From Aphelocoma coerulescens (Eukaryota; Chordata; Aves; Passeriformes; Corvidae), in contig NC_091020.1 of the NCBI RefSeq assembly GCF_041296385.1, forward strand, positions 26,035,001 to 26,099,000: 64,000 bases of DNA, written 5' to 3'. The notes under the pieces were generated by a model, which was given only the letters and a program-made list of their open reading frames with translations, had not been told where the DNA came from and ran no database searches. This document shows, piece by piece, positions 51,401 through 64,000 of this stretch. Within the stretch, counting starts at the first letter, position 1. Every line of letters begins with the position of its first letter. The translations under genes were made by a program, and so were the position numbers.

Positions 51401-52572
51401 TCTAACAGATGTGGCATCTTTACACTAGAGTACCTTACCCTCTAAGCAATAAGCCTCTGTTGTAATTAATTATACATAAAAAATTCTAGAGAACACAGCT
51501 CAAAAAGGTATTTTTCCAATAAATCAGCCATAAGAGCAGAACTACATTTTTAAATCAACCTGAAATTAGGCTCAGAATTAGGCAACTTCTCACTTATGGA
51601 GACACTTAATGGAAAATGGAATGAAATTTGTAAGAGCATAGCTCTTTTGAAGTTTCATTAAAATCAGTGGAAAACACAGGTGTTGAAACTAGGCTGACTT
51701 GGAGACCTGTCTTGAATTTGGACATCTTATTTTGCAGGTGAGCATGACTGCTGACCTGTCTTTGTGCAGTGAGTGGGAGCCAGATCAGAGAATAACCCCC
51801 ATGAGCTGCAGGAGGCTTTCATCTGAGAGATGTCAGTAGAAATATCACCCTTATCTGATAATCAGGGAGATGAGTAAGGACTGGGTCCCTTCCTCTAGCA
51901 AGGATTTCCTGAACTGTTCCTGAGCTGACAAAGGCTCAATGCAGAGGAGTAGGGAGAGAATTAGGAAGGATTTCATGGGATGCTGGTAGAAAAAATTACT
52001 GCCCTAAAGAACAGAGGGATATGGAGGACAAATGAAGGAGACAAATGTCAGTTGAAAGAAGGGGCATGAATAAAAGTAACATAAACTTTTAAAGCTTAGT
52101 ATAGAATTTTGATGCACAAGTATTTTTTTTGTGGGCTGAATATCTCAGGCTGTGTGCACAACTGGGAGATGAAACAGGCGTTAGGTCTCCTATCTGCTAT
52201 AAAATGCCCCAAATTCCACCTTAATTCAGCTTGCAGACATATTAGGCAGACTTCTCTAGGGTTGTGAAAAGGTCAGTACTACAGCAGTGAGGTCAAAAAC
52301 CTTGCCAACCTTCACCTTCACCAACTGAACAAGTTCTGAACACAGAGTAAGTGTTATTACTGTCTCATTTCCCTAAACATTTCAGAAAACATTAAAAAAT
52401 AAAAAGGAAGGGCCTCATAACTGTGCCTTTAAAACTAAACAAAGAGAGTGGAGAGTATAATAAAGGCAATATGAAAATGGGGTTTGAGCCAGCAGCTTGA
52501 CTCTAACCTGACTTTATCTGTTGATGAATGCAAATTGGCATTCTCCCTTTGATAAATTAAATCAAGCTTTGA
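48455..52572. other. Unique noncoding DNA, no gene seen
   Basis: It includes a six-unit AAT microsatellite at 49340-49357. Frames reach 114 codons (50870-51214, plus strand), with no recognisable domain; that frame crosses a T run, which explains its Phe-rich part. No transposon is recognised. Confidence 0.6.
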
Positions 52573-52606
52573 TGAAATACACAAATCAATCAATTTGTGT
52601 ATTTCA
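52573..52606. repeat. Perfect 14-bp inverted repeat, 6-nt loop
   Basis: TGAAATACACAAAT (52573-52586), loop CAATCA, then its exact reverse complement (52593-52606). AT-rich hairpins are more likely by chance than GC-rich ones, but 14 perfect pairs with a short loop is still unusual. Confidence 0.9.
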
Positions 52607-54530
52607 GGTTTCTTGTATAAGCAATGTCAAACAAGATAATGTATCCAGACCCACTGTGCTCTTTATAAATTCTTTAGCATGTTCCTATTTGGAGTTATAC
52701 ATTTTATGAGAATTGATGATTCAGAATGGGTTCATCATTCATTTCACTGCAAAAAAGAGCGGGGGGTAGATATGATAAATTGATAACTACAGGCATCAAC
52801 ATATTTTTAATGCTCTTGATCAATTGCTACCCTCAGACTTCGTCTGCAATGCAGGGTGGTTACGGTAGTTCACAAGCCTTAATAATACAACAGTGTTTAA
52901 ACAAATGATTTTGGGGTTTTCACACATTTTACTAAGTAGATATAGTACATTTTAAAATGCTACAGTATTCTTAAAAAGCTGATGAAGACTGCAATTAAGC
53001 TGAGACAAGACTGCACTGTCAGATTTACACAATGTTAAGTGTCTGACACACTGTTCAATCTTTCTGCCCCAAATCACTTAATAGTAATTTCTACTTTGAA
53101 AAAACTCTCCTGTAAATTAAGATAATCTGTGCCCAGCTTACAGCTGAGGGACAAGAAGTTACAGGTACACCACCAGACCTGCTGTTGAACTGTTTTCAGG
53201 TTTTTCACCATCTTACTACAATGGAATTCCATTTAATTCCAAAGGAATCCACTCCTCTTCCAGTCTCCTGGAGATGTTTTCAGAGATACTCTCCTTTCAC
53301 ATACATACCTTTATCCTAAAGGCTTACAGTAATACTCACATACCTGTTTACATTTATATTCCAAATGACTCTTATAAAAAGTGTTTCCTTTTCTGTTTGG
53401 ATCACTCCACTTCTTTTTCAGCTCTCCCACAGGTGGGTATCTGTTACTGTTATCAGGACACAAGGTTCATTGAAGTGAACAGACATTAAAAGACTTTGCA
53501 TTAGCTGTTTCTCCCTTGAGATGACTTTTTCTTACCTGAATTAGGCCATGTACGCTCCAGGCAATGAGAGATGATCTAAGGGTAACAGTGGCACAGCAGA
53601 TCATACAGTCTGGTTAGGAAAGTGGGACTAATTAGCCTTCTGCAGAAGCAGAACAGAGTATTTCACGGACAGCATCATGCAAGTGACCCTGTGCTTCTCT
53701 GGGATGAGGTCTGTATCCCTGAGTAATGTTAGGCAGTTGTATGGTGGGAGTTATTTCCAGCTCTAATATTTGCACATCACATACCACTGCACATGTCCAC
53801 GAGGTCTTCAGTGGCCCCTGATACCAAAAGGGTCTGTTTAACTCTCTGGAGAAAGGCCAGCAAGGCACAGAAAGTACTGAGTGTTCTGGGTCTTATTTCT
53901 GAAGTGGAGCAGTTTGGAAGGCTCTAGGAAATGGCAAAAGTTCTCTTGGGTAAATGGTCATCATTATAATTTTTGTTTGTCTCGGTTAAAATTATCATTT
54001 CAGCAGAGAGGTAAGAAAGGGTACCAGGCACACAGGTATGGCTCAGGTTGTCTCTGATCCCCAAAGCTAAAGTTTACTTTGGAGCAGTTTCAGTCCTGCT
54101 ACATCAGCCATATTATGTTGTGCCCCATTACTAGAGATGGGTCTTTTTTGAGGCCCCAATACTACACTCATCATTGTGACAGAAAGGTGTGTGCTGCTAA
54201 GAGATCTTGTGGAGTGGGTAGATGCAGAGAAAAATATTTATGTCTTCAACTGAGTTACCCTCAATTTCAGTGTTGTGAGGGTAAGAAAATGTTGCTCATG
54301 TTCATGACTTCTTGGAGAATGATCTGCAGTCTGTCCCTTCGGAATAGTTGCATGCATGACTTAGAAATAAGTGTTTTAAAGCTCCTCTGCTATTTACCTG
54401 TCACAGAGCATTGTATCACACATCTTTTGTCTGCCTAAATTACCCAGGTTTAAAAGGGGAATAGAGAGTTTTCCAAGAGGATAAGAATTAAATGCCTCTC
54501 TCTTTCCTTCATCACAAGATCAGCCTTTAA
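52607..54530. other. Unique noncoding DNA, no gene seen
   Basis: The longest frame is 119 codons (54079-54438, plus strand); it is rich in Cys, His and Leu and has no recognisable motif spacing. No repeat family is recognised. Confidence 0.6.
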
Positions 54531-54850
54531 TTCACAGAATCCCAGAATCCCAGAATATGCTGAGTTGGAAGGGACCCACAAGGATCATTGAGTCCAACAC
54601 CTGGCCCTGCACAGGATCATCCCCAGGAGTCACACCCTGTGCCTGGGAGCATTGTCCAAACACTTCTTGAACTCTGTCAGGCTTGGTGCTGTGACCACTG
54701 CCCTGGGGAGCCCATTCCAGTGCCCAACCACCCTCTGGGTGAAGAACCTTTTAATGTCCAACCTAAACCTCCCCTGGCACAGCTTCAGGCCATTCTTTTG
54801 GGTCCTGTCACTGTCACCACAGAGAAGAGATCATCACCCGCTTCATCAGC
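54531..54850 (-). mobile_element. CR1 retrotransposon 3' fragment, passerine-like
   Basis: This is the best-preserved transposon piece of the window. On the plus strand it opens with repeated CAGAATCC units (the reverse complement of the CR1 terminal repeats) and then TGAGTTGGAAGGGACCCACA. Further recognisable words are CCTGGCCCTGCACAGGA, CTTGAACTCTGTCAGGCTTG and CAACCACCCTCTGGGTGAAG. The element's 3' end is at 54531 and its truncated 5' end is near 54850. The 94- and 67-codon plus-strand frames here are antisense to untranslated CR1 and are not genes. Confidence 0.93.
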
Positions 54851-57800
54851 ACTGAAATGGAGATATTGGTAGTTATTCAACTTAAGGGTGTATCCCGTGC
54901 CACATTACAGGATTCAGAGCCACTGAGAGGTGGCAGGTGGTGTCTGAGCACAGAGCAGCCCTGAAAATATTGGGTTTTACTTCAGCCTGTGATTCTACCC
55001 TATGCTGGTCACCTCTTCCCAGTTGCATGCACCAGTGTTCTCTACTCCTAAAGATCTCAGACAGCATTTTCCCAAGTGGCGAGATGTGGTGCAATGAGAA
55101 GAGTACACAAAGAGCATGCCTGGGAAGGAGGAAAAAGGCACAGGGAAGAAAATCTTGGGAAGTTTCTTTGAAAAGAGCTTGTGTCATATCCCACAGTCTG
55201 CAGAGACATCTTGCTCATTTCCATGCTTTCATCTACATAAATTAATTCAGCCTACATCTGGATCCCAGAATTTTAGGAACACATCTAGTATTCTGTGGTG
55301 CTAAATCCTTATTTTGTTTTGCTTTTATTTGCAGTGAAATTAAAACTCAGCAAAGTGTAGAAGCAATTCCTTGCTCTCTTCAGTTGTGATATTTGCCTTT
55401 TTGGCTGACACAGGAGATTGAAATAGAGATGCTAAGGTTTGTGCTGAGGAACGTGGTGTTCACAGTAAAGAACAGCTAAGGTCCTCTGGGGTTCAGTGTT
55501 GTGGAGACAGAATTTGTAATATGTCACTACTGGGTTTCACAGTCATTAGTGTTTGTTTGCACTGATATTATACTGCCCTTTTTTTTTTTTACCTTGTCAA
55601 GTGTTTCTCAAGTTTCAAGAAATTTTCTTTCATCAAAGCACAAGAATTGTTCACCCCCTATAAATACTAGTTCAGTCTGTGATCTATAGAAGCACAGATT
55701 TTGAGTTTGTTCTTGCTGGTCTCCTAAGTGGAACATCACCTGATCATTCTTGCATAAAAGTTTACACCTGGCCTAGAAGAACACGTGTCAAGAATGTGTC
55801 ACTGTGATGTAAAGATCTGAATTGCTGAGGAATCATAATATTTTCCCCAATATTCAGTTTCTGATCAAAAGTGATAATACTGAACATCTTAGATGCTTCA
55901 TTTCACTTTAAAAATATTATGGTTCATGCAACCTCCTTAACAATGCAATGTGTACTGTTAAGCACTGTGTAGTAAGGTGAGTGTTAAACATATCAGATTG
56001 ACATTAAATATTCTTCATACAATCCAGTAAAGTTTGAGGGTGATATAGCAGAGAGTGGAACTGGTAGAGGAACACCTAAAATGGTTATTAAGGGAATAGG
56101 TTTTCAAGAGATTTTTAGACACTTTTTGAACTTTTAACATGTGAGATTAGTTGGTAGATGACCAGAAGCATTGACCTGTGGGGCTGCTGTTCTTATGTCT
56201 GTGTCCTGGCCAGGAAAAAATCATTCACTGGTCAAAGGCATGAAAATTATTCCAACAAGAATATGAATGAATGACTCTGAGGCTCTATAATAGATGGTTT
56301 TAAAAAAAGGAGGAATAAGATTAGAATGTTTCTATGGCAAGTAACAGACCATTTCCTTACTATGCAAAGCATTTATTTTTATGCAAGCTGTGCTTGTGTG
56401 GTTTCTCTGGACAGGAATCCAAAGCAGCTGTGCTTTTCTATTTGAATTCCTCCATAGGTTGTAATGAAGCATGCTCCCAAACTACTGAACAGCATTTAAG
56501 GCTCTATTTTTAACCTTGCCATTCTTATGTTCCAAACTGCCCAAGTTTTATGTCTCATGGATATTAAGTTGACAACAGAATTAATAAAAAGCAGGAAGGG
56601 AGGAAATATAGAACCTTGTTATTCCATAATGCAGACAATCTCCCATTATTTTCCTCTTGTTTACTGCACACTGGAAGCAACTGCCCTCTCACTTTGCTCC
56701 AGTGTGAAGGGTATAAAAGTAGAAAAGGTCTCTCTAGAGTGAACAGCAGTCAAAGAGGTAGAAAATGTCCAGAAGCCATATCCTGTGTGGGTAGAAAGGA
56801 TATGTCGTAGATCCTATTGTGTGTTATTCCAGTGTGTTTGTAAAAGGCTGAAGTTGAGTGAAGAATGAAGGGAGTTGGTTCATTGCCAGACTGAAAAAAT
56901 GCTACTATTAATGAAAAGACTCTGTTCTCAAAAAGAGACATTTTCTGGAATTAAGCATGACATTTTGAAAGACAGGGTCTGAATGCTTCATTTAGAGAGC
57001 ACTGGTGTGAGATGGTCTGGCTTTCCAAAGCTAAATGTCTGGGTGTGAAAATAGATAAAGTATATGGGCTGGTTCTCAACACAAAATCATGCCTGAAAAT
57101 TAAAGTATCATCATCCGCCAGCTCCAGCAGGGCTGGGTGCAGACCCAATGCTGATGGAGAAGAGAGCTGCAGGAGTGGCTGTGCAATATCCATCACCTTT
57201 CAGGGACTCTTTCCTTGTCCTGCCCAGTTTGCCTGGCCTGCCTCAGAGTGTCCTAGGACTTCTCAAAGCTCCACTTACCGAGAGCTCCAAACCAGGAATC
57301 TGCTGCTCTATGCTATCCCACTTTTCTTCTCACTGTCAGTCTGATCTTGCAGGGAACTAGGAGGAAATTTCAGCTCTGTGGAAATCATTGCACCGTGTCA
57401 GGATAAGAACCTTGGGAGAGAGCAGCTAAGAACTTTCTGATGCAGAGGCACTGGGCTGCTCAGAACACTTCCAAGAGACGTCTGTCCATCTCTGTCGTGG
57501 TACCCAGTGCTGCCTGTCTCCAGCACTGGCTCTCCTCCACTGACAGCAGAAGATTAGATCCTGCTGTAGTAGCAAGGTCTGAACTGCAAAGGATATAAAT
57601 TAGCATTTCATCATGCTTACCTGCCATACCTGACCTCATAAAATCTCCATTTCTTCACAATGTTTCTCTTTATTTTAGTGTCACTCTTCCCTTCAGCAGA
57701 CACAGGTTTTACCATCACAATATTGCATCTTATTCCCTGGAGCATTTATAGAGTATGTGTCACAAGTTTAATGGACTGGGAACATAATTATTCTTATCAT

Positions 57801-59408
57801 CTTAAAACTTTTACTGATGGCACTTGGCCATTTTTATTTTTTACTTTTTTTTTAACAATGAATTGGAATACAGAAAATATTTCAAAAACCACCACAACCA
57901 GGCAGGCCAGAATTGTCCTGTCAGCTACATCTCAAAATATCAAACGTTACTGACATTTTTGTTGAATTTCTTGCTGGGTGAGAAATGCCTGGGGGCAAGC
58001 TGAAATCATTTTGTATCAGAAAGGGCTCATTCTCTGCTGGGATTTGTACTTTTTTTAGGGTGTTAATCTAATTTGCTAGAAATAATCTAATGATTATTTT
58101 TCCATGTGAATGTAGAGTTTACTTGGGTAGTGGGAGTGGAAGATTTCTAATATGTTTTTCAAAAATATGAGACCAGACTTGACTGAAAGAGAACACATGG
58201 TGTTGATGTGGAAATTTTTATTATTGTTTTTCCAGAAAATATTTCTTTTTAAGTTACAGGTTTAGGCTGGTTAAACTGGTGGCACCAAGTGATAATGAGC
58301 AAAACCTTTCAGATAATAAGTGTAAAAAAGAACCCTGAAAAATAAAGCAATTTAGTCAAATATTTTCAAACAAATAAATACATTTTCAAAAAATGTTTGA
58401 AATAGATCCTCTGAAAATTGCCAGGAATCTAATTCAAAGAGGAGTAAGAAGTGGGTTAAAGATACACCCTCACAAAAGAGAGGAAAAAATGTATTTCTCT
58501 AGAGGTAATTATAGCTGTCATTTGACTGACATTTTTTCGTGTTCTTTCTCACTGAGTAAAATAATAATAATTGGGGATCGAATCCAAATATATAGTTGTT
58601 TGTAGGGTTTGGGCAGCTGATATTTAGAACCAATAATTTGCTGAGTTTGCTTGGGAGATCAGTGAATGCTGCAAGCCCTACAGTGTGGCTGTGACCATGA
58701 CATATACCTTAACAAATGAAGTTAATAACTACACACTGGTATATTAAGATTTTTTTCCCAAGCAGGCAGCCCCATGCTGTTTTCTATTTTCTGTATGTGT
58801 TGCCTGTATGATTGAGTGCTGCGTTAGTCCTGAGATTTGCAGGCATGAATTCAAGTATAGATGATAAATGCTGCAGATAATGTATGGCCGTGGGCAATAC
58901 TTTACTGCCTGAAGGGTATCTACCAGCTAGTGGAGGGCCTCATAAGTTGAAGTAGAAACCCAGAGGAAACTGTCAAAATAATTTAAGAGCATTATGTGCA
59001 TTCATCCATGTTGTCAGAAAACATTTATGTTTCCCCCGTGCCTGCTGTTATGGTTCAGGGACACAGTTCATTCTGGCTAACTAGGTGAACCCGTCTCCAA
59101 GGAGGTGGGGACTGTTTATGAGTAGAAACTCCCTCCACACCACCTTTCACCTCTGAAAAAGTCATTGGCAGTTCCCAGAGGAAGATGTACCTGAAATGTG
59201 GCAGCAGTAAGGAGAAATGGGAACAGGGCAGGATATGTATCTTTTGATTGGAAATACTGATGTGAAATTAGAAGAAGAAATGCCAGATCCAACTGCTCAC
59301 TGGTATCAAACACAAATGGAGTTGATGGATTTTTTTTATCAGGTATACAGGAACCTCTGACCTTCCCTATTTTCCTGGGGGGCAGTGACTAGGGATGTAG
59401 TGGATCAC
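54851..59408. other. Unique noncoding DNA, no gene seen
   Basis: Frames reach 110 codons (57012-57344, plus strand) and 102 codons (54937-55245, plus strand), neither with a recognisable domain. There is a T run at about 55579-55590. No repeat family is recognised. Confidence 0.6.
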
Positions 59409-59432
59409 ATTATACAAAACATTATACAAAAC
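59409..59432 (+). repeat. 12-bp tandem duplication
   Basis: ATTATACAAAAC occurs twice in direct succession. It is a minor replication-slippage type repeat. Confidence 0.9.
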
Positions 59433-61967
59433 AAGCAGCTTTAATTCTGCTGGGATGGCTCAATGTATATCAACATTAATGAGCTTGAAAAGAAGGGAAA
59501 GAAAAGGAGAGAAAAAGAGGTGCCCTACCTCTTCCCATCTCAACATGATTTTCTTTTATGCCTTTTTCATCTCAACATCCTTACTTGCCTGTCTGAGGAT
59601 GAACTGGGTCTCTACCAGACAATATCCCAGAAGGGAGATGATGACAATATTTTTTATTTCCCTTGGTGCTCGTTGCCTCACCAGTCGCCAGCTACTGAAC
59701 AGAAAAGGATACTTCAGTGCTCACATCTCAGAAACTCCTGAAATGTAAGCATCTGGGCTGACTTTTGGGCATCTTTTAATAAGCAAACAGAACAATCCTT
59801 TTTCACTTTCCCTTTTGACTAAAACATTCAGACTGGGATTCGTTTCTTCCCTTATCTGATTGAGAAACACCAGCTCTAGTCCTCTTCTAAGTGATCTTCA
59901 AAGGGTGTCTAAATTCCATGTGTAAGAGCCAGATGCAGTAAGTCAAGGTATTCTGCTGAAAATTATGAAAGAGGAATATCTCACATGGAGTTAGGGATGT
60001 GGAGCGTGGTCATTCACAACAAGCCAGCAAAAGATTCTGGCTAGCCTGCTCAACTAATATGTCTGTCACCTACTGCATAAACTATTTGGGACTAATTTTT
60101 TTTCCTTTTATCAAAGAAGATTGTCAAAAAGTTTTTGTCCCATCTATTGCCTAAGACTTCTCATTTTCAGATTTCAGAATTTCATTTGTAAATAAGGTTT
60201 TTTCACTGATGGAGCAGTTCTGCAGTCAGGTGGCAGTACCTGGACAACAATGTAACACATCTAATGAACACATCAGTATTTCTAGCTGCTAAGCAGGATT
60301 TGGAACTCTTTCCTGCTTACCTAACACGCTCTTTGAAGAAATGCGTATCTAGCGAAAACAAAAAGCAAGTGTCTTAAAGTTTTCCTGGACCTCTTCCCAG
60401 AAAATGGGCTCACCTTGAGGCTTCTAAGTGAGCTTTGTTTCCTCTGAACAGGCTGTTAAGGGGAGAACCAGGCTCCCCCTTGAGAGAAGAAGACTGCACC
60501 ACTGTGATGATTGGGCTTTAGCTGTCAGGCTGTAGAGGAGCAAGTCAGGGTTAAAACCATAAAATACCATTGCTTGGGTTTACAAGATGCTTCTGCAGCT
60601 GGCCTTAGGCTTGGGAAGCATTTTCTTCTGCTCCCCTTCCTTTCCATGAGCGTGGTACACAGGGGCACAGCAGTCCTGCAGAATTCTCCTCCCTCTTACA
60701 GTTATCCACACATTCACAGTTGCTCAGTCCTCAGAAAGAAAGAAAAAGAGGACTGGGTTAATACAACTGCTGGAGGTGTCTAAAGAAACTCATGTGCCTA
60801 AATTATTGATAGGTGATCGCAGACATTTGTGTAAAATAGACACACATACATTTCTAAGTTTAATGCCAGCAGTTAAATATTAATGATTCTTTTATTAAAA
60901 AAGCTTTTTATCAATTTAGCTCTGGTTATAGAATCCTGGAGGCAAGAAAAAGTCATACGAGACCATTAGGATTTTCTGGGTGATTAGGGATGCTCTATGC
61001 ACAAGAGACAGTAATCCCAGTCTCAAATTTCAGTCCTCAGAATATGAGACGAGGGACAAACTATTCCTTAGCAGCCATGGCATGCTGCCAGAACACCAAA
61101 CAAAGAGGCTATGGAGTCCTTCACAGAGTATCTCCAGTGTTCTGCATACACAGATTAAAAACAAGGCAATCTACAAACAGCAGGCATTTCTAGAGGGGAT
61201 GGAGGATTTACCTCTTGCTGTCCATCTCTATGCAATTGCTTTGTCTGTAGTTTTGGGCTAGCTCCATTCAGACAATGAATGACTGATCAGGGTCCTTGCC
61301 AGTCTAGCAATTGTCAGGAACCTGCAGCTCCAAACAACTTCCAGCTAACACGAAACTTCTCGAATGCTGTTCTAAAGTTTGCAGCAATAGCTCCAGAGGA
61401 TTTTAGCCAGTAGGGCTTGGTTTTTTTCTAATGCAATTAACACTGCTATCCATTTGTCCCTGGAATGCTTTCCTGCATTGCACTATCCTGCCATGCTGGT
61501 GTTTTTACTGCAGTGTCTAGTTAATTAGCACTCAGTCTGTCTTCCTGATACTTTGGTTCCAGTCTCATTACATTATGTAAATCTGCATCTTGCTGAATCT
61601 GCCACGTTTTAGGCCACATGCTGAAATAATCAAAACCCTTCTGCATCCCATTGTTGTTGTCCTTTCTATTTCTGGGTTTTATTAATTTCTGTGCATGTGC
61701 GTGTGCATGTGCGCTTTCTAATTTAGAAGCAGTTGAAACCTTAATTTCAGTTCTCACATAAACTATAACATTGTCATTCTAAGTAGATGACATGAAATGA
61801 CCAGGTTTCTTTTCCTAAATGTTTCTGCCTGAACCTCCTATTTTTGGATAAATATTTATCATTTTAATACTGAGTATCATCTTCCCTCATTCATTGATGA
61901 CAGGGGCTTTTTGTCCCAGGCAGAAATATCTGAAATGGGCTACGGGTCTAATCTTGTGAACTGAAGT
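59433..61967. other. Unique noncoding DNA, no gene seen
   Basis: Frames reach 97 codons (59455-59748, plus strand), rich in Arg and Lys because of a purine-rich stretch. A short GTGCATGTGC-type alternating run lies at 61690-61712. No gene or repeat family is recognised. Confidence 0.6.
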
Positions 61968-61974
61968 AAAAAAG

Positions 61975-62019
<45 letters not shown>

Positions 62020-62053
62020 GAAAAAAAAAAAAAAAAAAACAACAACAAAAAAA
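61968..62053 (+). repeat. Poly-A tract with an internal GGGG
   Basis: An uninterrupted 42-base A run (61975-62016) is followed by GGGG, a further 19 A bases and an ACAACAAC tail. It could be a retrocopy tail, but no source sequence with a polyadenylation signal is evident upstream. Its length is likely to be inexact in the assembly. Confidence 0.9.
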
Positions 62054-62166
62054 CCCAAGCAAAACCCCCACATTATTTCAGCATCTAAGAATTAAATATT
62101 AAACTGAAAAATAAACTTGGAACTTGCACTTTGCAATTTAAGCTTAAATAAACAACTCAGGTAAAG

Positions 62167-62261
62167 CAAATAAATAAAAAATAAATTTAAATAATATAAT
62201 AATATAATTTATAATAAATAAATAAGCATGTTAAATAATAAAAAAATAATAAAATTATTTA
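62167..62261 (+). repeat. (AAAT)n/(AAT)n AT-only low-complexity tract
   Basis: About 95 bases are almost entirely A and T, built from AAAT, AAT and ATAAT words. It begins about 110 bases after the poly-A tract, and the pair makes an unstable-looking low-complexity zone. Confidence 0.9.
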
Positions 62262-64000
62262 CCGTCAGGTCTCCAGTGTGCTAGGAATGTTCAAAATACC
62301 TGAGAAAATGAATATCTCATTCAAGGACTTTTTCAGTCAGAAATGTTTATAGACAGAGTGTTGCATACATACCCCCTGAAAGACTGAAATCTTGAGGAGG
62401 GCTTCATAACTGGGATTGGTTTTTTATCATGAAAAAGTTGAAACAAGTTTCTTGGCAGCCTAGTGAACTGTAGGAAATCCAATATTCTGCTGATTTTTGG
62501 TTGTCAATCAGGTGCCATTACAAGATTGTCAGGATTAAGATCAGCAGGATAACTGGGACTGCAGCTAAACTTGCATTTCATAGTGCCACAGTGCTTTGCT
62601 TTGTCAGTAACGATGACTGCACCTAGAAACCTTGAGCAGTGAAAAAACAGACAGCTTTAAAATATGGCTAATGCAGAAAATCACCTGTCCATCACAAATA
62701 TCTCCTGTTTTCTATAAGCAGATCTCTTAATTATCTGTCCTTCAACCCTTACAGAGGAGGAGATGCTGGGTGAGAAGGTCTTGCCTCATTCTGCAGTCCA
62801 AAAAGAGTGGTGTTGGAGGGTAGGGAAACAGGCAATGCAATTCACTTGCACATAGTGAGGAACAAGAACCACAGTCTTTTGCCTACTTTGCTGTGCCTGT
62901 TATCCAACAACATTCTCATATTCTCTGGACCTTGGCAGTATCAAAGTAGTACTTGTTTCTTTTTACTTCTGCTTTTGAGCTGCTATAAGAGAAGCAACAT
63001 TTTGAAGGAAAAGATGAAACAAATTTCATTTCCTTATTTGTCTTACTAGAATCTCTCTCAACAAAATGGATCAAACTGCTAATTAAAAGCCAAGTTGCAC
63101 TCAGCAATTCAGAGATTAAAGAGAAATTGTTACTGTAAGAGGAGACTTTTCATGCACCTCCTGTCCTGGAAATGCTGGAGGGCACACCTAAATGAGTAAA
63201 ATAGAGTGAAATGACATAGAACACGCTACATGTTGGAGATTTGCAGTGATCTTTGGTGATGAAAGCAACAAGAGCAGTGGCAGCCAGACAAAAATTATGA
63301 TTTGCTAATTCACTGGTCTGACAGTATTTGCAACTCCACAACAGACAGTTCAGATATTTGAATGCAGAATGTACCTATGATCTCTCACATTGGGAGATCA
63401 GAAATTCATCTCCAAGCAAGAGCTCATAAAGGCACTCTGAGTTGGTCAGGAGTATACGAAGACAAGATTTGATGAAAAGCACCTGTAAGATTTTTTTTGA
63501 GAAACACAAGTTCAGCTTCTATCTTAAGTAGCTGTCTAGGAAAGCTGAAAGGTTTACTATTAAGAAATATAAGAATCTTACTTATTGTCTCCACCATAAC
63601 TCTATCACAGCTGATGTATAATGAAGGTTTAAGAGATAACATAAATAGATCAGTTCCTCAAAAGGCTGGTTAAAAGTTTTCAGGGAGGACAGTTCTTGCT
63701 TTTCTTTTGTGTTCAGATTTTGATAGAGGAAAGGTTTTTAAAACTTGTACATTCTCCTGATTGGTATAAGGAAGACATAAGGAACACCTGGGTTCTGATC
63801 CTGATATTTTCCTCGCTTTAAAAAAAATATTTGGTGTTTATTCTTTCACACAGGATTTGATCACTCTTGACTTTTCTGATGCCTCAGGAAAATGAGTTAA
63901 AACTTGTAAGGCATTTGAGATCTCATTTGCAACTCTTCCAAGAAGTCTCTGAGAGTTTTTAAGCTAAACTGAATACCCTTGACTCCCTTGGAAGCCTCTC
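62262..64000. other. Unique noncoding DNA to the window edge
   Basis: This is AT-rich sequence with frames of at most 80 codons. No gene, repeat family or boundary is visible, and the region appears to continue beyond the window. Confidence 0.6.

Noticed and set aside
54588..54872. 94- and 67-codon plus-strand frames
   Set aside because: They lie antisense to the untranslated 3' part of a CR1 element, so they are transposon sequence read in a meaningless frame.
60925..60980. Possible further CR1 3' end (ATAGAATCCTGGAGG)
   Set aside because: Only the first few bases fit. The following sequence does not contain the expected CR1 words.

Overview
The window looks like nuclear DNA from a bird, most likely a songbird. 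The evidence is three short pieces of CR1 (chicken repeat 1) non-LTR retrotransposon, one of them carrying a 3' region that I recall as typical of passerine CR1 copies. There is also one short match to the start of an avian endogenous-retrovirus LTR. I see no mammalian-type SINEs or L1 elements. The background is AT-rich, CpG-poor and low in repeats. Nothing bacterial, phage-like or organellar is present: I see no operons, rRNA, tRNA or CRISPR array.

I cannot support a protein-coding gene anywhere in the 64 kb. The open frames are short (the longest are 181, 168, 132 and 127 codons), scattered on both strands, rich in residues that AT-rich chance frames produce, and match no family I recognise. 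That number of frames is about what chance gives in this length. The window is best read as intergenic sequence in a gene desert or as the inside of a very long intron.

Layout. 1-16.8 kb: mostly unique AT-rich DNA, with a TG/AT microsatellite (6.6 kb), an 11-bp hairpin (10.0 kb), a diverged duplicated segment (11.74 and 12.60 kb), a CR1 3' tail (13.2 kb) and an A-rich tract (14.7 kb). 16.8-17.3 kb: a locally GC-richer stretch. 17.3-31 kb: unique DNA with a trinucleotide tract (20.3 kb), an LTR-like fragment (23.8 kb), a 15-nt candidate microexon (24.5 kb) and a hairpin in conserved-looking sequence (30.35 kb). 31-40 kb: two GC-richer patches (31.0 and 38.5 kb) holding the longest chance-like frames, plus a CpG cluster at 37.6 kb. 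41-48 kb: a 24-bp minisatellite, a GGT/poly-T tract, a perfect 18-bp inverted repeat (42.74 kb), a coding-like open stretch on the minus strand (43.4-43.9 kb) and a CR1 fragment (47.05 kb). 48-64 kb: unique DNA with a 14-bp hairpin (52.6 kb), the best CR1 copy (54.5 kb) and a 42-base A run beside AT-rich repeats (62 kb).

No set of genes working together is visible. The most unusual items are the perfect 42.74 kb inverted repeat, the 870-bp-spaced duplicated segment, the microexon-like site and the 37.6 kb CpG cluster. None of these is shown to be functional by sequence alone.
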